NCBI GenBank assembly: GCA_011947345.1
Contig: JAAVTG010000003.1
Coordinates: 1-64,000, forward strand
DNA: 64,000 nucleotides
Reading direction: 5' to 3'
Source of the DNA: Phytophthora quininea
Lineage: Eukaryota > Oomycota > Peronosporomycetes > Peronosporales > Peronosporaceae
Shown: piece by piece, positions 33,216 through 47,140 of the stretch
Position numbering within the stretch: the first letter of the stretch is position 1
Layout of the letters: each line of letters starts with the position of its first letter
Program-made: the position numbers and the translations under genes
The notes under the pieces: generated by a model
Told to the model about the DNA's origin: nothing
The model's input: only the letters and a program-made list of their open reading frames with translations
Databases searched by the model: none

Positions 33216-33919
33216 ACATCCTGAGATCGGCACGCCTGAATGTGTCGCGCGACTGCAATCCATCTGCATACGGTACGCAACATACCGTATGCAGCATACC
33301 CAACTCAAGTCCTGCGATCATGACGATGGGTATTATGAACATGGTCTACCGCCCGTAAACCAAGCTTGTACACCGACGTGACAGCGTTTTCTGCGGGTTT
33401 GGACGAGCTCGTTCCAAGCTTGCATTTGAGAACGAAGCACCTCAAAGGAAACTGAAGCCGTGTAGTACAGGATACTCGCGTCTAAAACAACCGCCCTCGT
33501 GGAAGCCTAAGAAAATAATAATCGTGCGTGAGTTGTCGCGACCTTTACATCCGCCAAGGCCTATCCAGACACCTCGTCTCAAATCTGCGGGATTCTGTTT
33601 TCAAGCACAATCAAACACTGCTCTTGCAGTTAACTTTGTGGCGTCGTTTTCTTTCTGCAACTACTTTACCTGAAGCAGGACACGGCTCGAGGCGATCTTT
33701 CATTCGTATTCCAGTCAAGGGGTTTTATGTATGTCTAGTGTCTACCGGTAGCAGCCTTTACAACCACGGCCGATACTCTAACGTGAAGGCCGCCGCGGAC
33801 TGGTAGGTGGTGACTGCTTTTGCGATAGTGACTGCGGAGACAGAACTTATGTTTTCGTTCTGTGTATTCACACAGAACGATACAGAACGTTTGTGTAGCT
33901 TTAGAATAAAATATGCTTA
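33216..33919. other. Intergenic DNA, no gene supported
   Basis: Contains only short frames without recognisable content. GTTCTGTGTATTCACACAGAAC near 33860 is a short perfect palindrome close to the start of the downstream MULE and might be part of its terminal region. Confidence 0.4.
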
Positions 33920-36900
33920 TTGGTAGTGCTGCGAAAAGGCGCGAAGGTTGTTTGTAAAAATAACTTTCAAGGGGCTACCTGTCACAAGCAAATTTGCACG
34001 GCGCCGCCCACCCACCCAAGAAGAATTATGCGAGGTGATCGCCGCAAAAAGCAGAAGATCTCTAGCGGTGTAGATGACCATGCCGCTGCGAGTGCTAGTC
34101 CTCATACAGAAGTACCGATATCTGGCTCGAACGCCTCTCCACAAACGATTACTGTTGCTGACTCTTCGGCTCAAGAACCAGACGAGTTTCTCAAGGGAAT
34201 GGCTCGAACTTTTACTTGTTGGGAAGATTTTGAATCAGGCTTAGCGCAATTTTCTAACCAAACTCACCAATTAGTTGTTCGTAGAACGTCGACTGACGTT
34301 CGCAAAAGAAATGTACAAATTAAAAAAACGGTGGGCAGCAACAGCGTCTCATCGAAGTAAAATTATGAATTTGCTTCCAGAGAGCTTTGAATTTTACAAT
34401 ATCGGCTACCAATGTACGCACGGACCCGTTCGAGCAACAAAAATTACAGGACAGCGCTTTCACAACTCGGTCAGAACCAACGATTGTCCGGGCGAAATAA
34501 GTGCAACATTGACACGTTTACTTAGCGGTCAGCATATCATAAAAGTTAGTGGCAGTGGATACAAACACAACCACAACGTAGGATCACAGATATATCGTCA
34601 CTATCCACAAGTTCGGCAAGTTTTTGATGAGGTTCTCCTAGATCAAGTCGAGTGCATGCGTCAAGCTGGGACAAAGGCCAAGGGAGTATTGCTGTATTTA
34701 CGAGAAAATTGTGGTACTTATTTTTGTGATGTTTGTTGGAAAATAACTCACAAAATTGTTATTTTGTATGTCCCCAAACCAGATAAATCTCCAACCATCA
34801 AAGACGTTCACAATTTATTGGCGCGGCTCCGGTTAAAAACAAACGCGCTGGAACAGATTCGGTTTGTGCAGAGGCAGTTCTACGAGACTTGTGCAATACC
34901 GACGTTGGCTCCACCGCGTCGTTGTATGGGGACGACCTCGAAGTGCTTCAGACTGTAGCATTTCAAACAAGAAAAATGCGTCGCCTTTTTCCGGCGTTTC
35001 CAGAGGTTTTAATGGTCGATGCAACATTCGCCACAAATCGGAATAGGTACAGATTATTCAGCTTCGTTGTGCACGACATTCACGGAAAGGTAATGCTTTT
35101 ATATCTGTTAGTGATTACTTTTTAAACAAACCTAACTGAAGATTCTCTAGGGTCAATATGTACAGCATGCTTTGTTGACATCAGAATCCAAAGCGTGCAT
35201 GCAAGATGCAGTGGCAAACTTCGTGCATTACAATCAAAATTGGGGCTCAATTAAAGCTGTGATTACCCCTAAAGACTCGAAAGAATGCGACGTGTTAGCC
35301 GCTGCATTTCCTACAGCTCGACTACTACTATGCCAGTTCCACGTAATTTCTTACTTCGAGAAACAAGTGAGTACACTACCTTTACGTCCGCATTGTATAC
35401 CGTTAATTTTGTATGTACTGTCCAGGTAGCAACCTTGCGCAAGGGGTGTCCGAAAGAGAAACAACGTCTGAAAGACTACATGGTATCTCTCATTCATGCG
35501 AGCAGCAAACTGGAATATGATCGTTCTAGAGATTTAATGGCTAACTGAACGCACGTCATATCATGACTAGGATTGAATCCAAGTGGGCAAAGTTAAAATA
35601 CGTTGTTGAGCCCACGTTCGGCATCGAGGGATGCATTTCTACTCTGCTATACTAACAAGATATTTGTGAGGATGAGTACGAGGCGTAGCTCCTCAAAGTT
35701 GGTCAACGTCGATTTAAAACTGATGAAGATGGCGAAGAAATCCCTCGCGATGTGACGGAAGAGCTGGCCCGGTTGGTGAATATGTTTAGCTCGCACGCAT
35801 TTCGACTAGTTCACGTAAGTACACTGTTTATTTCTTTTAGTTAGTGAATACTTTCCTATCTGACGCTGAAACCCTTGCAAATAAGACGAACTCAAGTTTG
35901 CGTATCGGAGGTCAACTTGCTATACCGTCTCTGTTCGAGATGGAGGAGTAGCCGAACTACTAAACTCGGAAGACAATCATATCTACAAGATATTCCTAGA
36001 GGTGCGAATTGGCGGTGAATCACCCAACTACTAAATTCGCACTAACACTCTTGACGATGTAGAATTTTACATGCAGCTGCATTTTTGCAAGAACGCGCTT
36101 ATTACCATACCGACATGCAATTTATTACAGACGAATGACTGCTAGTTTTAACGTGCACGCCTTCGAGACGATTATACCATTCAAGTTCATAAATCCGCGG
36201 TGATGCCGCGCAACCGAATTGAACGATATAAGCGATGCAAAGCTCGCAGTTGACAACCCGGTGCGTATTATGGCCGCTACAAAACGAACCCCCCTCAATC
36301 ACCTACAGCAAAGCCATGGATGTGATGAATGACCTAGCGGGGATTATGCAGGAAATGGGCATGGAGCGATTTAAGGAAACCCTAACTGCACTATCTGACT
36401 TTAGAAATGAAGCCGCGGCTGGAAGAGTGCCCAGATTTTACTATGATCCTGGTTTAACCGGATCAAACAGGCTTCTCGCAGTAGAGACGGCTAATGTAAA
36501 CGCGGAATCCCAATGGTGTGCGTCGGAACGTACGCTGCAAGATTCGGGACATGCGATATCGCAAGAGCCGTCGACATCTCGTGATATTGCAATTTCTGGG
36601 TCTAGTGCAGACAACCAGGGCTCATTCACTTTGCTCCCCCACGAAGTTCATAGGAAAATCGAGGCGAAAACAGAAACGCGAATCCAGAGGTGAAACTTTA
36701 AACTTCATCAAAAAATCAGCGACGGACATGGCTCACGGCGCTGTCATGGAGAATTCCAAGCTGTCGGATATTCATACCGTTCTGTCTCAATCGTACGCAC
36801 TCGCTCTATGCGCTCCAGTGGTAAGAACATCGTTGATATGAGCTTTATTTTAATGAAACTGTATCTAACGTGTTTTACAGTTCAATTCTGTGCGTACAGA

Positions 36901-37969
36901 GAAGCTCAATTCCTCAGACATAGCAGTGATCGACGATGAAGAAGTTGATGTGGACGATTCTGTGTTCGACCTCGATAAGCATGGTGTCGACCAGTGCGTG
37001 AGAGCGATAAGATCATTTCAGCACAAGCACGCGTTGTTAATCCTCGACGTGGATAAGAGAGTTTGTCTTACTCTGGATACCAGACATGGAAAATTCACGG
37101 CTACGCAAATCGTGACAATGGTAAATTACTACGACGCCGTAGCAGCACTAAAAAAATCAAGCAAGCAATGAATTGGGTCGACACTTTAGAAACAGTGATT
37201 CCACAAAATGTGCTACCCCAGCTCAGTGAATACGTCCACAAACACGCGGTAAGTCATGTGCTCTTCGCTATTTACCTGCCAATTAATTTTATTTACGTGA
37301 TGTCGGTCGGTGTTACCAGAGACAACACGTTCAACCGCTCAGATACTACAAAATCAAAAACACCCGTATTGAAGGCCATCCTGTCGAAGGCGTCAATCTT
37401 TTGAAGTTTTGTGGAGACACATGGCTAAATGACGAATGCATCCTGGCTGGCATGCTACATATCCACCAGCTAAACAAGTCTGTGGGGATCGTAAATCCCC
37501 TCTTTCGCAATTGTCTGATCCAGAAGCACGTCGTAAAGTCGCCGCAAGTCTCGGCGCATTTGACGATGGAGCTGTTGTTGTTGCCGGCGTTATCCATGCA
37601 ACCAAAGTCCACTGGACGGCATTCATCTATTACCGCGAAGGCGTCACTATAGAAGATGAAATTCGACCAACTTGCATTCTTTACGACTGTGGTTCGACAG
37701 CATATCAACAAACAAAGCTTCTGGTTCAAGAAATCATCTCTCCAAGTGTACCTGCCGACATTGTCTTCATAGAAGACTCATTGCCGAAGTGCGCGGATGG
37801 CGTGAACTGTGGTGTTCTAGCACTTTTGTTCCTGGAGGTACATCTCTATAAAGCTCCACGATGGGATCGAAAGATATTTAAAAACCCTGCTTGGGATACA
37901 AATATGTACAAGTCGCTCAAGTACTATCGGTTAAGATTTCTCCTGAAAGCAATTGAAATGAGCGAATAG
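33920..37969 (+). mobile_element. MULE-type transposon with ZSWIM-like transposase and Ulp1-like protease, decayed
   Basis: A series of plus-strand exons encodes an N-terminal DNA-binding-like region (GYQCTHGPVRATKITGQRF), a MULE transposase core (PEVLMVDATFATNRNRYRLF, then GQYVQHALLTSESKACMQDA, RLLLCQFHVISYFEKQ), a decayed middle segment, and a C-terminal C48/Ulp1-type cysteine protease with WLNDECI, HWTAFIY, YDC and NCGVLALLFLE supplying His, Asp and Cys. Short introns are visible at 35090-35150 (61 bp) and 35367-35425 (59 bp). In-frame stops at about 35546 and 35655 and loss of the usual second acidic block suggest it no longer works as a whole, though the protease exon (37436-37969) is clean. 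Terminal repeats were not resolved. Confidence 0.7.
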
Positions 37970-38429
37970 AAATTCCATTCATACACAATGCGGTTGTTTG
38001 GTGCAGTTCTCAGCCACAGTCATGCAAGACTGATGCAAATTGCCAAATGGTAAGGTTTTGTGAGATTTTTGTCTGCAGCACAGGTCCCTGCACATAATAT
38101 TTCTCAACATTCTATGCAAGTAGTCTGTGCCGCTTTTTGCGAACAACCAGTCTTGGTGACCCAGACAGCTGATTTCTTCTTCAACAGCTTCAACCCCTGC
38201 ACGACAGCTAACTAGATGCTGTATCGACAACACACGAATCCACATCGGTAGTGCCGCAGCGATTCATTCGTTCCGACACGCCTAAAGGGGTAGGATGACC
38301 TCCAGTACTACATGTCAACCATGGGTAGTAACTCGTGTTTTAACACAGAATACAACGCATGTGCAGCCACTTTGCCAAGTTTTCTTGATCAAACCGGCAT
38401 TTGGAGTTGAAGTGGAATGAATCACAGTA

Positions 38430-40300
38430 TCGGCGTAGATTGCAGCGAAATCTTTTCGACGGAGAGTTGTGCGAGTTCAGCTTATCGGACTTCATTGCGA
38501 GTTGGAATAGATTGTGAAAACCGATTCTAGTAGAAATTATTAACCAATCGCTTTGTATCTGATCCATCTTGCGTATTTGCCGACCTTAGACTATAGTTAA
38601 AATACATGAGTTGGTCTCTCTTGGCGGCAATTTGGCCCCGGCGATTCGCCCAATAGACCTTGACGATCTTGAGTCGAATCGATAATTTCTGTATCTCCTA
38701 TAATGCCAGTCAAAGGCATATCACTCGAATATTTTAGTAGATCGGAGTCCGATCATCGGACTAGAAAGTTATGGGTTTATAGGAGTTGGTGCCCCAGTAA
38801 TACCAAGCGTGCGAAGGCAATTGGAGTGGCGGCATTTACAAGTTTTATAAGTCTGAGGACGTATGTGCATTGTGCGAAAAGAGAGTGTAAGGCATTCATG
38901 TCTGTCATGGACAACTTCGAAAAGCATTTCGCTTTTAATGAGGGCGGCAAAGGTGTGACGTAGCGGGGTCTACTGAAATCCAACTAGTGCATGATGCCCA
39001 GATTGTCGACTACGGAGAGGGGTACTCCGATCTGCCGTGTGTGCTGAACGCGTTCTCACCTTGCGCACCCGTCGACGGGCGGGTAACGCTCTTCCGTTGA
39101 CTCGAGGAGGTGCGGTGAAGACGGGACTTTCCTTGGAGGACGCAAGGCCGTAGGGTGGCAGCAGCACGGGTATGCTTCGGTCTGCTGTCGGGGAAGGTTG
39201 CTGGCCACGGCCGAGTGTGCCGAGGTCTGAGCCAGCGGGCCGGTAGTGTCGTCCGGTCCCATGAGTGCCTTGCGGCACTTGGCCTTAGTAGGGTCCTTTG
39301 TCGCTTGCTCTCGCGAGCAGCACTTCCTTTAGTGGTTCTTGAGTGTTAAAGAACGATCGCAGCGCTTATACCGGGTGGGAAAATATAGTTCCCGTACCCA
39401 GGACTGTGTCGAAGACAAGTAGGCCGGGAGGATGAGCCATTGTACTTTCCGTTTTTCGCAGTCTTGGTCACTTGAGCTCTTCGAAGCAAATGCGGGTCTG
39501 TTTGCTTGTTAGGCTAAGTGCTAGCCATTATTTTACCACACTATGTTTTGCAGACCTTGCGCGACACACTTGATTCTTGCCCTTTCGCTGAAGACTGTGC
39601 CGTGGCTTTGCACTGACTACCTGGTAGCTCTTCTCATCCCTTTGAATTCTCCTACTCGGCCTGGATTACGCACCCCAGCCGATCACCCATTGGCGTCACA
39701 ACCAACTCGAGAATTAGGTACATGGCTAAGTCGCAAAATTGCCACATGACAGAGTTGCGCACACCCGTGGTCCCACTGAACTCATTCCCAATGATTACAC
39801 CATAAGTCCAACACGCCCACTGTCGAGTCGCGACCGCTCACACATGATCTTTCCATGGAAGTCTCTTCTCTACAAAGTCAAGCCATTGACTCCGAACACC
39901 TCGATGCAAAGGTATCGGCAGGAAAAACTTTGGCTGTTCGACCAATTTCTCGGAATCGAACCTCATTACATTGAACCTTCTTGATCAAAAGGGGAAAGCC
40001 CTCGACAAGTTTTTATTGAAGCGTGACGGTGGTGTATTTATCACCAAGGTGCTCCAAATACAAAGGTTGACTTAACGCTTGCGTATTTGATTGTCAGTAC
40101 GAACCGCTAGACTGGCTGCCAGGATGCTGCGCTGTTGTGGGTTCTGTGACAGTTGTTCGGGAGCACCTCGGACCTCGCGCTTCTCCGGAAGACCAACGTG
40201 TCCATAGATGCAGGTAATGTTCTCTTTGTGTGTTTCATCCGGAGAAAGGATACCACGAGCTAGGCTTGTCCCGCTTCATGGGATAGCGATCTAAACTTGC
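38430..40300 (+). pseudogene. Relic of the Crypton-like tyrosine recombinase, interrupted
   Basis: 38430-38963 matches the upstream region and N-terminus of the intact gene at 61231 (NTKRAKAIGVAAF ... VMDNFEKHFAFNEGGKG), and 39890-40280 matches the following part (NTSMQRYRQEKLWL, SDLALLRKTNVSIDAGN). About 900 bp of unrelated DNA separates the two, and frames are broken by stops. It is an old, dead copy of the same element. Confidence 0.8.
38975..39885. mobile_element. Insertion in the Crypton relic, possibly LTR-derived
   Basis: About 0.9 kb with no equivalent in the intact Crypton. It is GC-richer than its surroundings in its first half and has no long frame. Its position exactly between adjoining recombinase segments shows that it is an insertion. 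A solo LTR plus leader is the simplest guess; ends and target duplication could not be fixed. Confidence 0.4.
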
Positions 40301-43300
40301 ACGATGCGATCCGAATTTATTAGCTCAGGAACGGTCATGGTTTTAAGTGCAACAGTAACGATTTATGATAAGAGTGAACAAAAAGCTAGTGCACGTAGGT
40401 ACGGGTTGAGGTTACTTGCAGCTCGACACCTTGGCCGCTCGCCACTTTGGCCTTAAAAGACTATATCCTGCGTGCAAGGGCTTCTCGTCTTGACCAAAAC
40501 CCAGCTTGTCACGTTAAAAATAAAACGGTCATATACAAAACTAAGTATATTGTCGGTGAGAATTGAGCGTAATTTGTCGCGAGGTTTCTAAATCAGGTGG
40601 ATCTCGGCAAAAGGGTTGCTAGCGCGAAAAAATCCCGAACTATTTCATATTCCCTAGACTGTAGGAACTGGTTAATATACTAAAGAACGGTCTACGTCTG
40701 CAAAGACTCATCCCGTATATGCAAGCGGAGATCGTCAGTATGTTGAAGACGGAGCTCCTGGATATTGCTTTCGTGATGTAAACGATGAACATCGTTATTC
40801 TTGCAAGTCGTTTAAAAATGAATACCCCGCCAGCTGCTATTAATGATGACATTCACAAGCGCTGTTGCAGCAAATAAAGCTGCACCCAAACTTTTACAAG
40901 CATGTGATTACGTTAACACGCAAGCTCTGAAGAGCGACATGTATAGAGCCAGATAAGTCATCCTTGTTTCTCTTGATGTGGAATAGAGTTGGTCTTTTTT
41001 GTAATTCGAGCGCTGTTCGTCGAATTGTGAATAGAAATCAAGGATTTCAGCTAGCACCGGATACTGAAACTGAGATCCGGATTTTCCAAGCGTTTGTGTT
41101 GTCCGGCGTTGCGGTTTCCTGCATGAAGAGCTTGCTGGCACATACTAAAAACGACAATTATCACGACGAGATTATAGTGAAATGTGTTGATTAAGATAGA
41201 GGAGCGACCATACTGTCGCGTTTTGCGTGGTTCTCGTGAAAAGAGAACAATATTCAGTGGTTGTTCCGGCGGGGTGGAGGAGGATTAATTTCGATGGCAT
41301 TATTCTATTCTGTGATCGTGGTCATATTGTGGGTGCATCGAAACTGTTAACAGCGATGACGTGTATTACGGGGCTTTGGTTCCTAAGAGTTATCCATATT
41401 CTATTCTGGGCTGTGCAGTTGATATAGTGTAGGTTGCTGTCCTATCGTGACTCTAATTTCCTCCACAACCTAAAGTTATATGTGTAAACATGAGTTTGCC
41501 ATTAAATCCTACAAGAGCAGGGTAGGTTTGGTACTTAAACTGCTGGTTGGACCTGAGTCTCCTCGGCACAGTTCGGGAGAGAGAGAGAGAGAATGCCTTC
41601 CGCGGCAGCCCTTCCGTGGAGCCTGCGTAATAGCGGTGTGCGCGTGTACTACCTATCAGGGCGGGTACTTCACGGGCAAGTCACGATCTTTAACAACATG
41701 GTTTTTCGTAAATACTACGGCTCTCACAGCAGCTGCATGTACCACTCATAATCTGCCTAAATGTGGGTGCCACGCAAGATTCGGAAAGACATAGTGAATA
41801 ACGCTAACTCCTACTTCATGTGCTAATGGTGTATTTGAAGGATTGCTGACCTTTGGCTACGAGGTAATACTGCTGTTACTTCGAGACGCACTATAACTAC
41901 ACTGACAGTGTTTGACGGCTCTTTGTGCTGCTTAACTAGAAATAATTCTTACTGGCGCTTGCCTAGCTTACCTCCCGCCTGTGTTCCATCGGGGACATCA
42001 ACTGTGCAGATAAGCATTTTTGCTAGTGTATTATCGGCGGTCTTTGCGAAGTACGCCACTGCTCCAGGCGCTGCCTATAGCAGTACAAAAGCACTGTAAG
42101 TTCCTCAATTAATGCTAAGCCCACTCTGAATAGGTGTTGTGCGTGACTAAAGGGTTTGTTTGTGTATGTATCGGAACAGTATAGAGCTACCTCTACCCAG
42201 CACGATTGCTTTCTCGCTCACAGCAAAGACTGGCGAGCCGTAGTCGCACTAACTAGCCTTGGAACCAATAGTTGAGGAACGTTATATCGGATTTTATGCC
42301 TGTGCCAAGCGTTAAATCGGTGCAATAAAGAAGATTATATACGTCCTATCTTGCTCAAACTGACCGCAAGAGCCCCCCTGTGCCTTACACTTTTCAGGTG
42401 AGACCCATATAGGATATCTCAATGTCCAACCTTTCCAGCACTTAAAGGCTATGTCTGACGGTGCCATCGTGGCCTTGATCTTGAGTTTTCAGCATAGCCG
42501 ATAAGTGCTCTGGTAGTCATTTTGGTGTGATTAATGTGGAATCCCCAGAGCCGTCAACTATGCACTCGTTGGCACTTCCTTCGCGTAGCCATCAATATGA
42601 ATCGACTCAGTGTCAGTCGCATCGTGTAAGAAACGGTTGCACGACAACACCCTAGTGTGGTGGCTCTTCCGGTTCATCAAGAGACGATCCAGCAAGCGCA
42701 AGATGCTCAAATAAGCTCCGTCAACGCAGCATTCTCCACTGGACCGGAATGTGGGGTGAGGATCTGGGCTAAATAACCCACAGCGCTGGTCTTGCCGATC
42801 GGTAAATTTAAGGCCTTTACAAACCAGTCAGCGATTCCGAAGTACCGCTCTCACAGGCGGATGTCCGCTAGCTAAGTGCTTGTTGATCTCCATTTGTAAA
42901 GTCTTCACACAGTGCCATAGGCCATGCAACTGGACGCGCTTGCCTCGATTGCACGGCTTAGTCTATACTTCGTATTTGCTTTACCACTTGAACTTATTCA
43001 ATAATTTGAATAGCTCAGTTGTCTTGCGACCCCTCAAGTGCATTTTCAGCCGATGTCTGTAGCATTAGCTCTGTCGTCATTTTGACCTCCTGTCGATATA
43101 TGGGGTCAGTGACAAGAGGTTTCGCTGGTTCGATTCGCTCCCGTGTTTTGACAGTGCCGTTTTAAATAAACGTGATGGAGTCATGAAACCAAGTACCATT
43201 CCTGAAGTAGTAGTCGTTTGGGGCCCCAAAATCAAATTCGAAGGAATCCAGGACTTCAAATGGATTTCCTGTGGACGGCAAGAATTGCGTGTCACATATT

Positions 43301-45044
43301 AAGGAACATTATGTATTAATACAAGCACATTCGGGGACATGACATATGGTTGCTGCCGGTGAGGGTGATAAAGAACGCTGACAGATCGTAGCGTTCCACC
43401 ATTCACTGTTAATGATCTGGGAAAGCGCAGTGCATCGGCACTAGGCACGAAAATCGGCAAAGTGTGCCTGTTGAACTGTGAGCAAGAAGCACCACGGCTC
43501 GTGGAATACACCGGACGATAATCAGTGGAAGGTATAGCACACTCGCATGGGACGGTATGGAAAGACCCCAAGTTCTTGATCATGCCTGCGTCTCGGAGAC
43601 TCCATTCTTGCGGCAACAGGCTCTTTAGGTGGCTTCGACGAGTTGGTTGATGTATGTGTTGTTCATAGGCTGATAGAGCCCAGGGCCAGAAAAGCCCAAT
43701 CCGACTAGGTTAGCTTGCGTGGACTCTTCTGTGGGGAAAGAATACTTCAGGTGAGGTTTTCTTTGCTACACAGTTATTGAGGCCCTCTTTGTGTCACTAT
43801 GATGGTTAAGGTTCCTTTTTCATTGGTTATTCTATTCCTGCATAAAAATGTTTTTCCTTTCGTTTCCTTCGCATTATTCTTGAGTGTTAATCCACTCAGT
43901 TGACGGGCGACTTTCGTGAGCTTCTACTTCGCAAGACAGACTGACGCACAGCAGCGATATCACTTAGTCACTGGCATGTTGGTCAGCACACCTAGAAAGA
44001 GTTGGCCCGGCGTGCTGATCGCCACGAACTCAACCCGACATTAGTCTGTGCGGATCGATCTCGACAAGCATAGTATGCGCTGAATTTTAGGAATGGCTTT
44101 TAACGGCTTGGGGAATATTTCGTGAAAACAAAAGTGCTCCATCCGAGCTGTTGGTCCCAGACCATGCGCAAGCGTTGTTACATCAAAACACCTGTCAAAA
44201 TCTTTAGGTTTTCGCGTGATGGATGATCTTCTAAAAACCTTTCTCGTGGGATACACCACCCTTTTAACCAGCTCTATCCTTATTGTAGAAGCCTTGTAAC
44301 AAGTCAAAGGGAAGGCGATGGTGTGACACAGGAACAAAATTCATCAGTTTTAGCTTTAGTTTTATCCTATATTTTATGCCTTCCTCATCACCCCCTCCCC
44401 CCAGATTTCTGAAGTGGTAATACATTGACATTGATACTGAAGCCACTAGAATCCTTGGAGAAAGAGTTTACAAACGAAGTGAATTTCTGTGATGATCGAC
44501 GGATGGACCGAAGTAGATGCACTAACCGGGGATATTTTTCATTCTGGCAGTGCAAATGAGCCACTCACGTTTGAAATCTAAATGCCAGATATTTCGCCAT
44601 CTACATATGTTTTACTTGACTTCACTATATTCAGATAAGTTGCTTGCATCTACCCACAAAAACATGGGCAGCGCCAAAATAGAAACATTTCATTCGTTAA
44701 TTAATATTTGGAGGCTCGCTCTTATCAGTTTTTAGGCGTCAGGAACCTGGATATCAGGAATGCCTTTTTCGTATCGCATTGTCATTTCGTCGCTCCTATA
44801 CGAACATTTACAGTTGTTTTATCGATCCATCTCAATGCCATCAGTAAAGCTTGATTGATAAAATTCGCTAAAGTCCATTCTCTTGAATTTGTATGCGACT
44901 TTTGAACCAAAACTTTGGCGCGGACAAATGCACAAACTTTTTAATGTTATCTTTAAAAAATATATATACTAGTAGTCGCCGGAAATAAGTTATCTATCCA
45001 GGTTTGACACAGAACAAAACTACCATCAGCCACAGTCACACAAG
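40301..45044. other. Gene-poor, AT-richer spacer with transposon debris
   Basis: No gene could be supported over 4.7 kb; the longest frames are about 100 codons and without family resemblance. One fragment at about 44480-44560 (plus) reads VMIDGWTEVDALTGDIF, resembling the IDGWT segment of hAT transposases, which suggests decayed DNA transposons. A GA repeat lies at 41580-41592. Confidence 0.4.
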
Positions 45045-45518
45045 TCATTGCCGCACTTGTCTATGAGTTGCAGTCCAGTCGACGAATGCTGCTGGCACAA
45101 AGATGAAGGTAAGGAGCTGATAGAAACACTTTACAATGGTATCATTTACAACCATTTGTAGATGCCATCTCGTTTTACCTACACTAACGCTTGTCTGTCG
45201 TCGAAGTTCTTGCAGCTCTTGCGGTTTTAGCCGTCTGTAGTACTTGTTTGATCTTGGTCGGCTCTGCGGGTTAGCGTGGTCGACGCTTCGTCCATCTCCT
45301 TGATCGCTTGCATGACCAGGAACGACGGCAGGTCGCACACGCAGTTGGTCGTATGAGCCCCAACAGTGGTAGGCATAAGACGCGGACAACCGAGTCAGGC
45401 TCAGAATGTTGCCGGACGTTGGGACTTGTTGCCGAGGCGACGGGACACTTTGAACACGTTGTTCCAATCCCTCTGCCAGCACCACTAGTGGACTGCAACC
45501 TGCAGGCCCAGACGACAT
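45045..45518 (-). other. Unrecognised 157-codon open frame
   Basis: A minus-strand frame of 157 codons, Gln/Arg/Ser-rich (RLKPQELQELRRQTSVS), surrounded by transposon-type DNA. Its upstream in-frame region has stops. It could be a gag-like fragment or chance; no domain recognised. Weak support. Confidence 0.25.
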
Positions 45519-45944
45519 CGTTTTCCACAGCGTGCACTTGGTTGGTCGTCAAGATCGTTGGCCAGCTCAGCATGTCGTCGCCGCCATCACCTTGCGCTTC
45601 GTGGCCGTCACCTCCTGCCCTTGAGCACCATTATCTCCTCCGCACTTGACCGCCATCGTCGCGCTGCGCTTAGTCGCTTGATCTTCACAACTCGTCGCTC
45701 ACACTCAGCGCACTAACAGATTCTCGCTACATATACGCTCTCGACGCATCATGGCAATTTATGCTCTGGAAAATAACAATGGCCTTGCCTCGTGCAAGAA
45801 AAAGCTTGTCTAAACCTGCGATGAACGCCGTAGAAGCTCGCCATGTACGACGATTGTACATGAACGTAGCTTGGTTTACGAGCGTCAACCTTCATCACCA
45901 CCCTGTCGCCAGATCACTTGGGTTGTGTATACGGTTGCTATGCC

Positions 45945-47140
45945 ACAGACCAGATGGCGCAATCTGACGGGAGCCCCCAAGCACGTTCCTCCTTTCTTTG
46001 TCATTCGCCAATTCCTTGGCGAAAAACAGCCTAAAATTGATCAGGGTGTTGTGCGAGATCAATACTGCACAATCAGCACCAGAAGCTCAAGACTTGTGTT
46101 GAATCCTTCTGAGCTTGTCTCTAATTATCTGTGTGGACACTGCAGTAGTAATCGATGGCGTGAGTTACCGAAATCACACGATACCTTACTGTCCTAGTAG
46201 CTCGCCTTGTGTCTTTCGTATTGTAAGTATCGTGCATAGCTAGTTTTGATCCGGTTCTAGAGTTATTGTCGTTCTACAGCGAGCCCAGGGCCACGTCAGG
46301 TGACGAGAGGCTCGAAAAGACTTGCAGCAGCGTGTTAGTGATGCAGGTTTTGATGGGGTACGGCCGTTGGTCTTCGCATTTTGTTGGATTCTGGGAAAGG
46401 CTGGCCCAGCACGAAGAATGCGAAAAGGAGAGGAGACTGTCCTGTTTTCCGAGCGAGGGATTTGCCAACTTGTCATCCACAGAGGTTGCTTTGTTTTGGC
46501 TGTTCGAAGCGGGCGCCAGGCATTCATCAATTTGCTGTGCGTCCGTTTAGTGTTCGAGCTCTCAGGGAACATGCTCGTCCCTTTCCAGTGTCTGCTCGCT
46601 GCCGCTGTGGCTGTCACGACCGTCAGTGGTCACGGCTACATGACTAAGCCGGCGTGTAAGTTCACCGCTACCGCCGGTGACCCGACTCAGTTCATCGCCA
46701 CCATCGAGTCATCGGCCTCCGGTCTCTCGGGCACGTTCAACGGTGCGCCAGCAGACAATGTGGCCGCCTACACCAAGGCCTTCAAGGCGAGCAAGTACAA
46801 GTCGCTCAAGGCTTTCATCGACGACAAGGCCAAGGTCACCGTTACTGGTGCCACACTCACGTGTGGCTCCTGCGACCCGAAACAGACCGCGCAGCCACTC
46901 CCGGCTACCGTCGAGTGGTCGCACTCAAGCTCGGAGGGCTTTACGCCTTCCCACGAAGGCCCCTGCGAGGTCTGGTGCGATGACACCATGGCCTTCCACG
47001 ACGACGACTGCTCCGCCAACTACAAGATGGTTCCGGCTGAGCTGCCGTACAAGAAGGCTTCCTGCTCTGGTGCCAGTCAGCTCACGTTCTACTGGATGGC
47101 CATGCACTCGTCCACCTGGCAAGTGTATGTCAACTGTGCC
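45945..47140. repeat. Inverted repeat arm B, right copy
   Basis: Reverse-complement partner of about 31870-33215: unrecognised gene remnant (45990-46120), diverged promoter DNA, and from about 46500 onward almost identical LPMO promoter and catalytic domain. Directly abuts arm A at 47140-47150. Confidence 0.8.

Noticed and set aside
41480..41794. 104-codon Cys-containing frame as a small secreted protein
   Set aside because: No signal peptide; lies in repetitive spacer with a GA repeat inside the frame.
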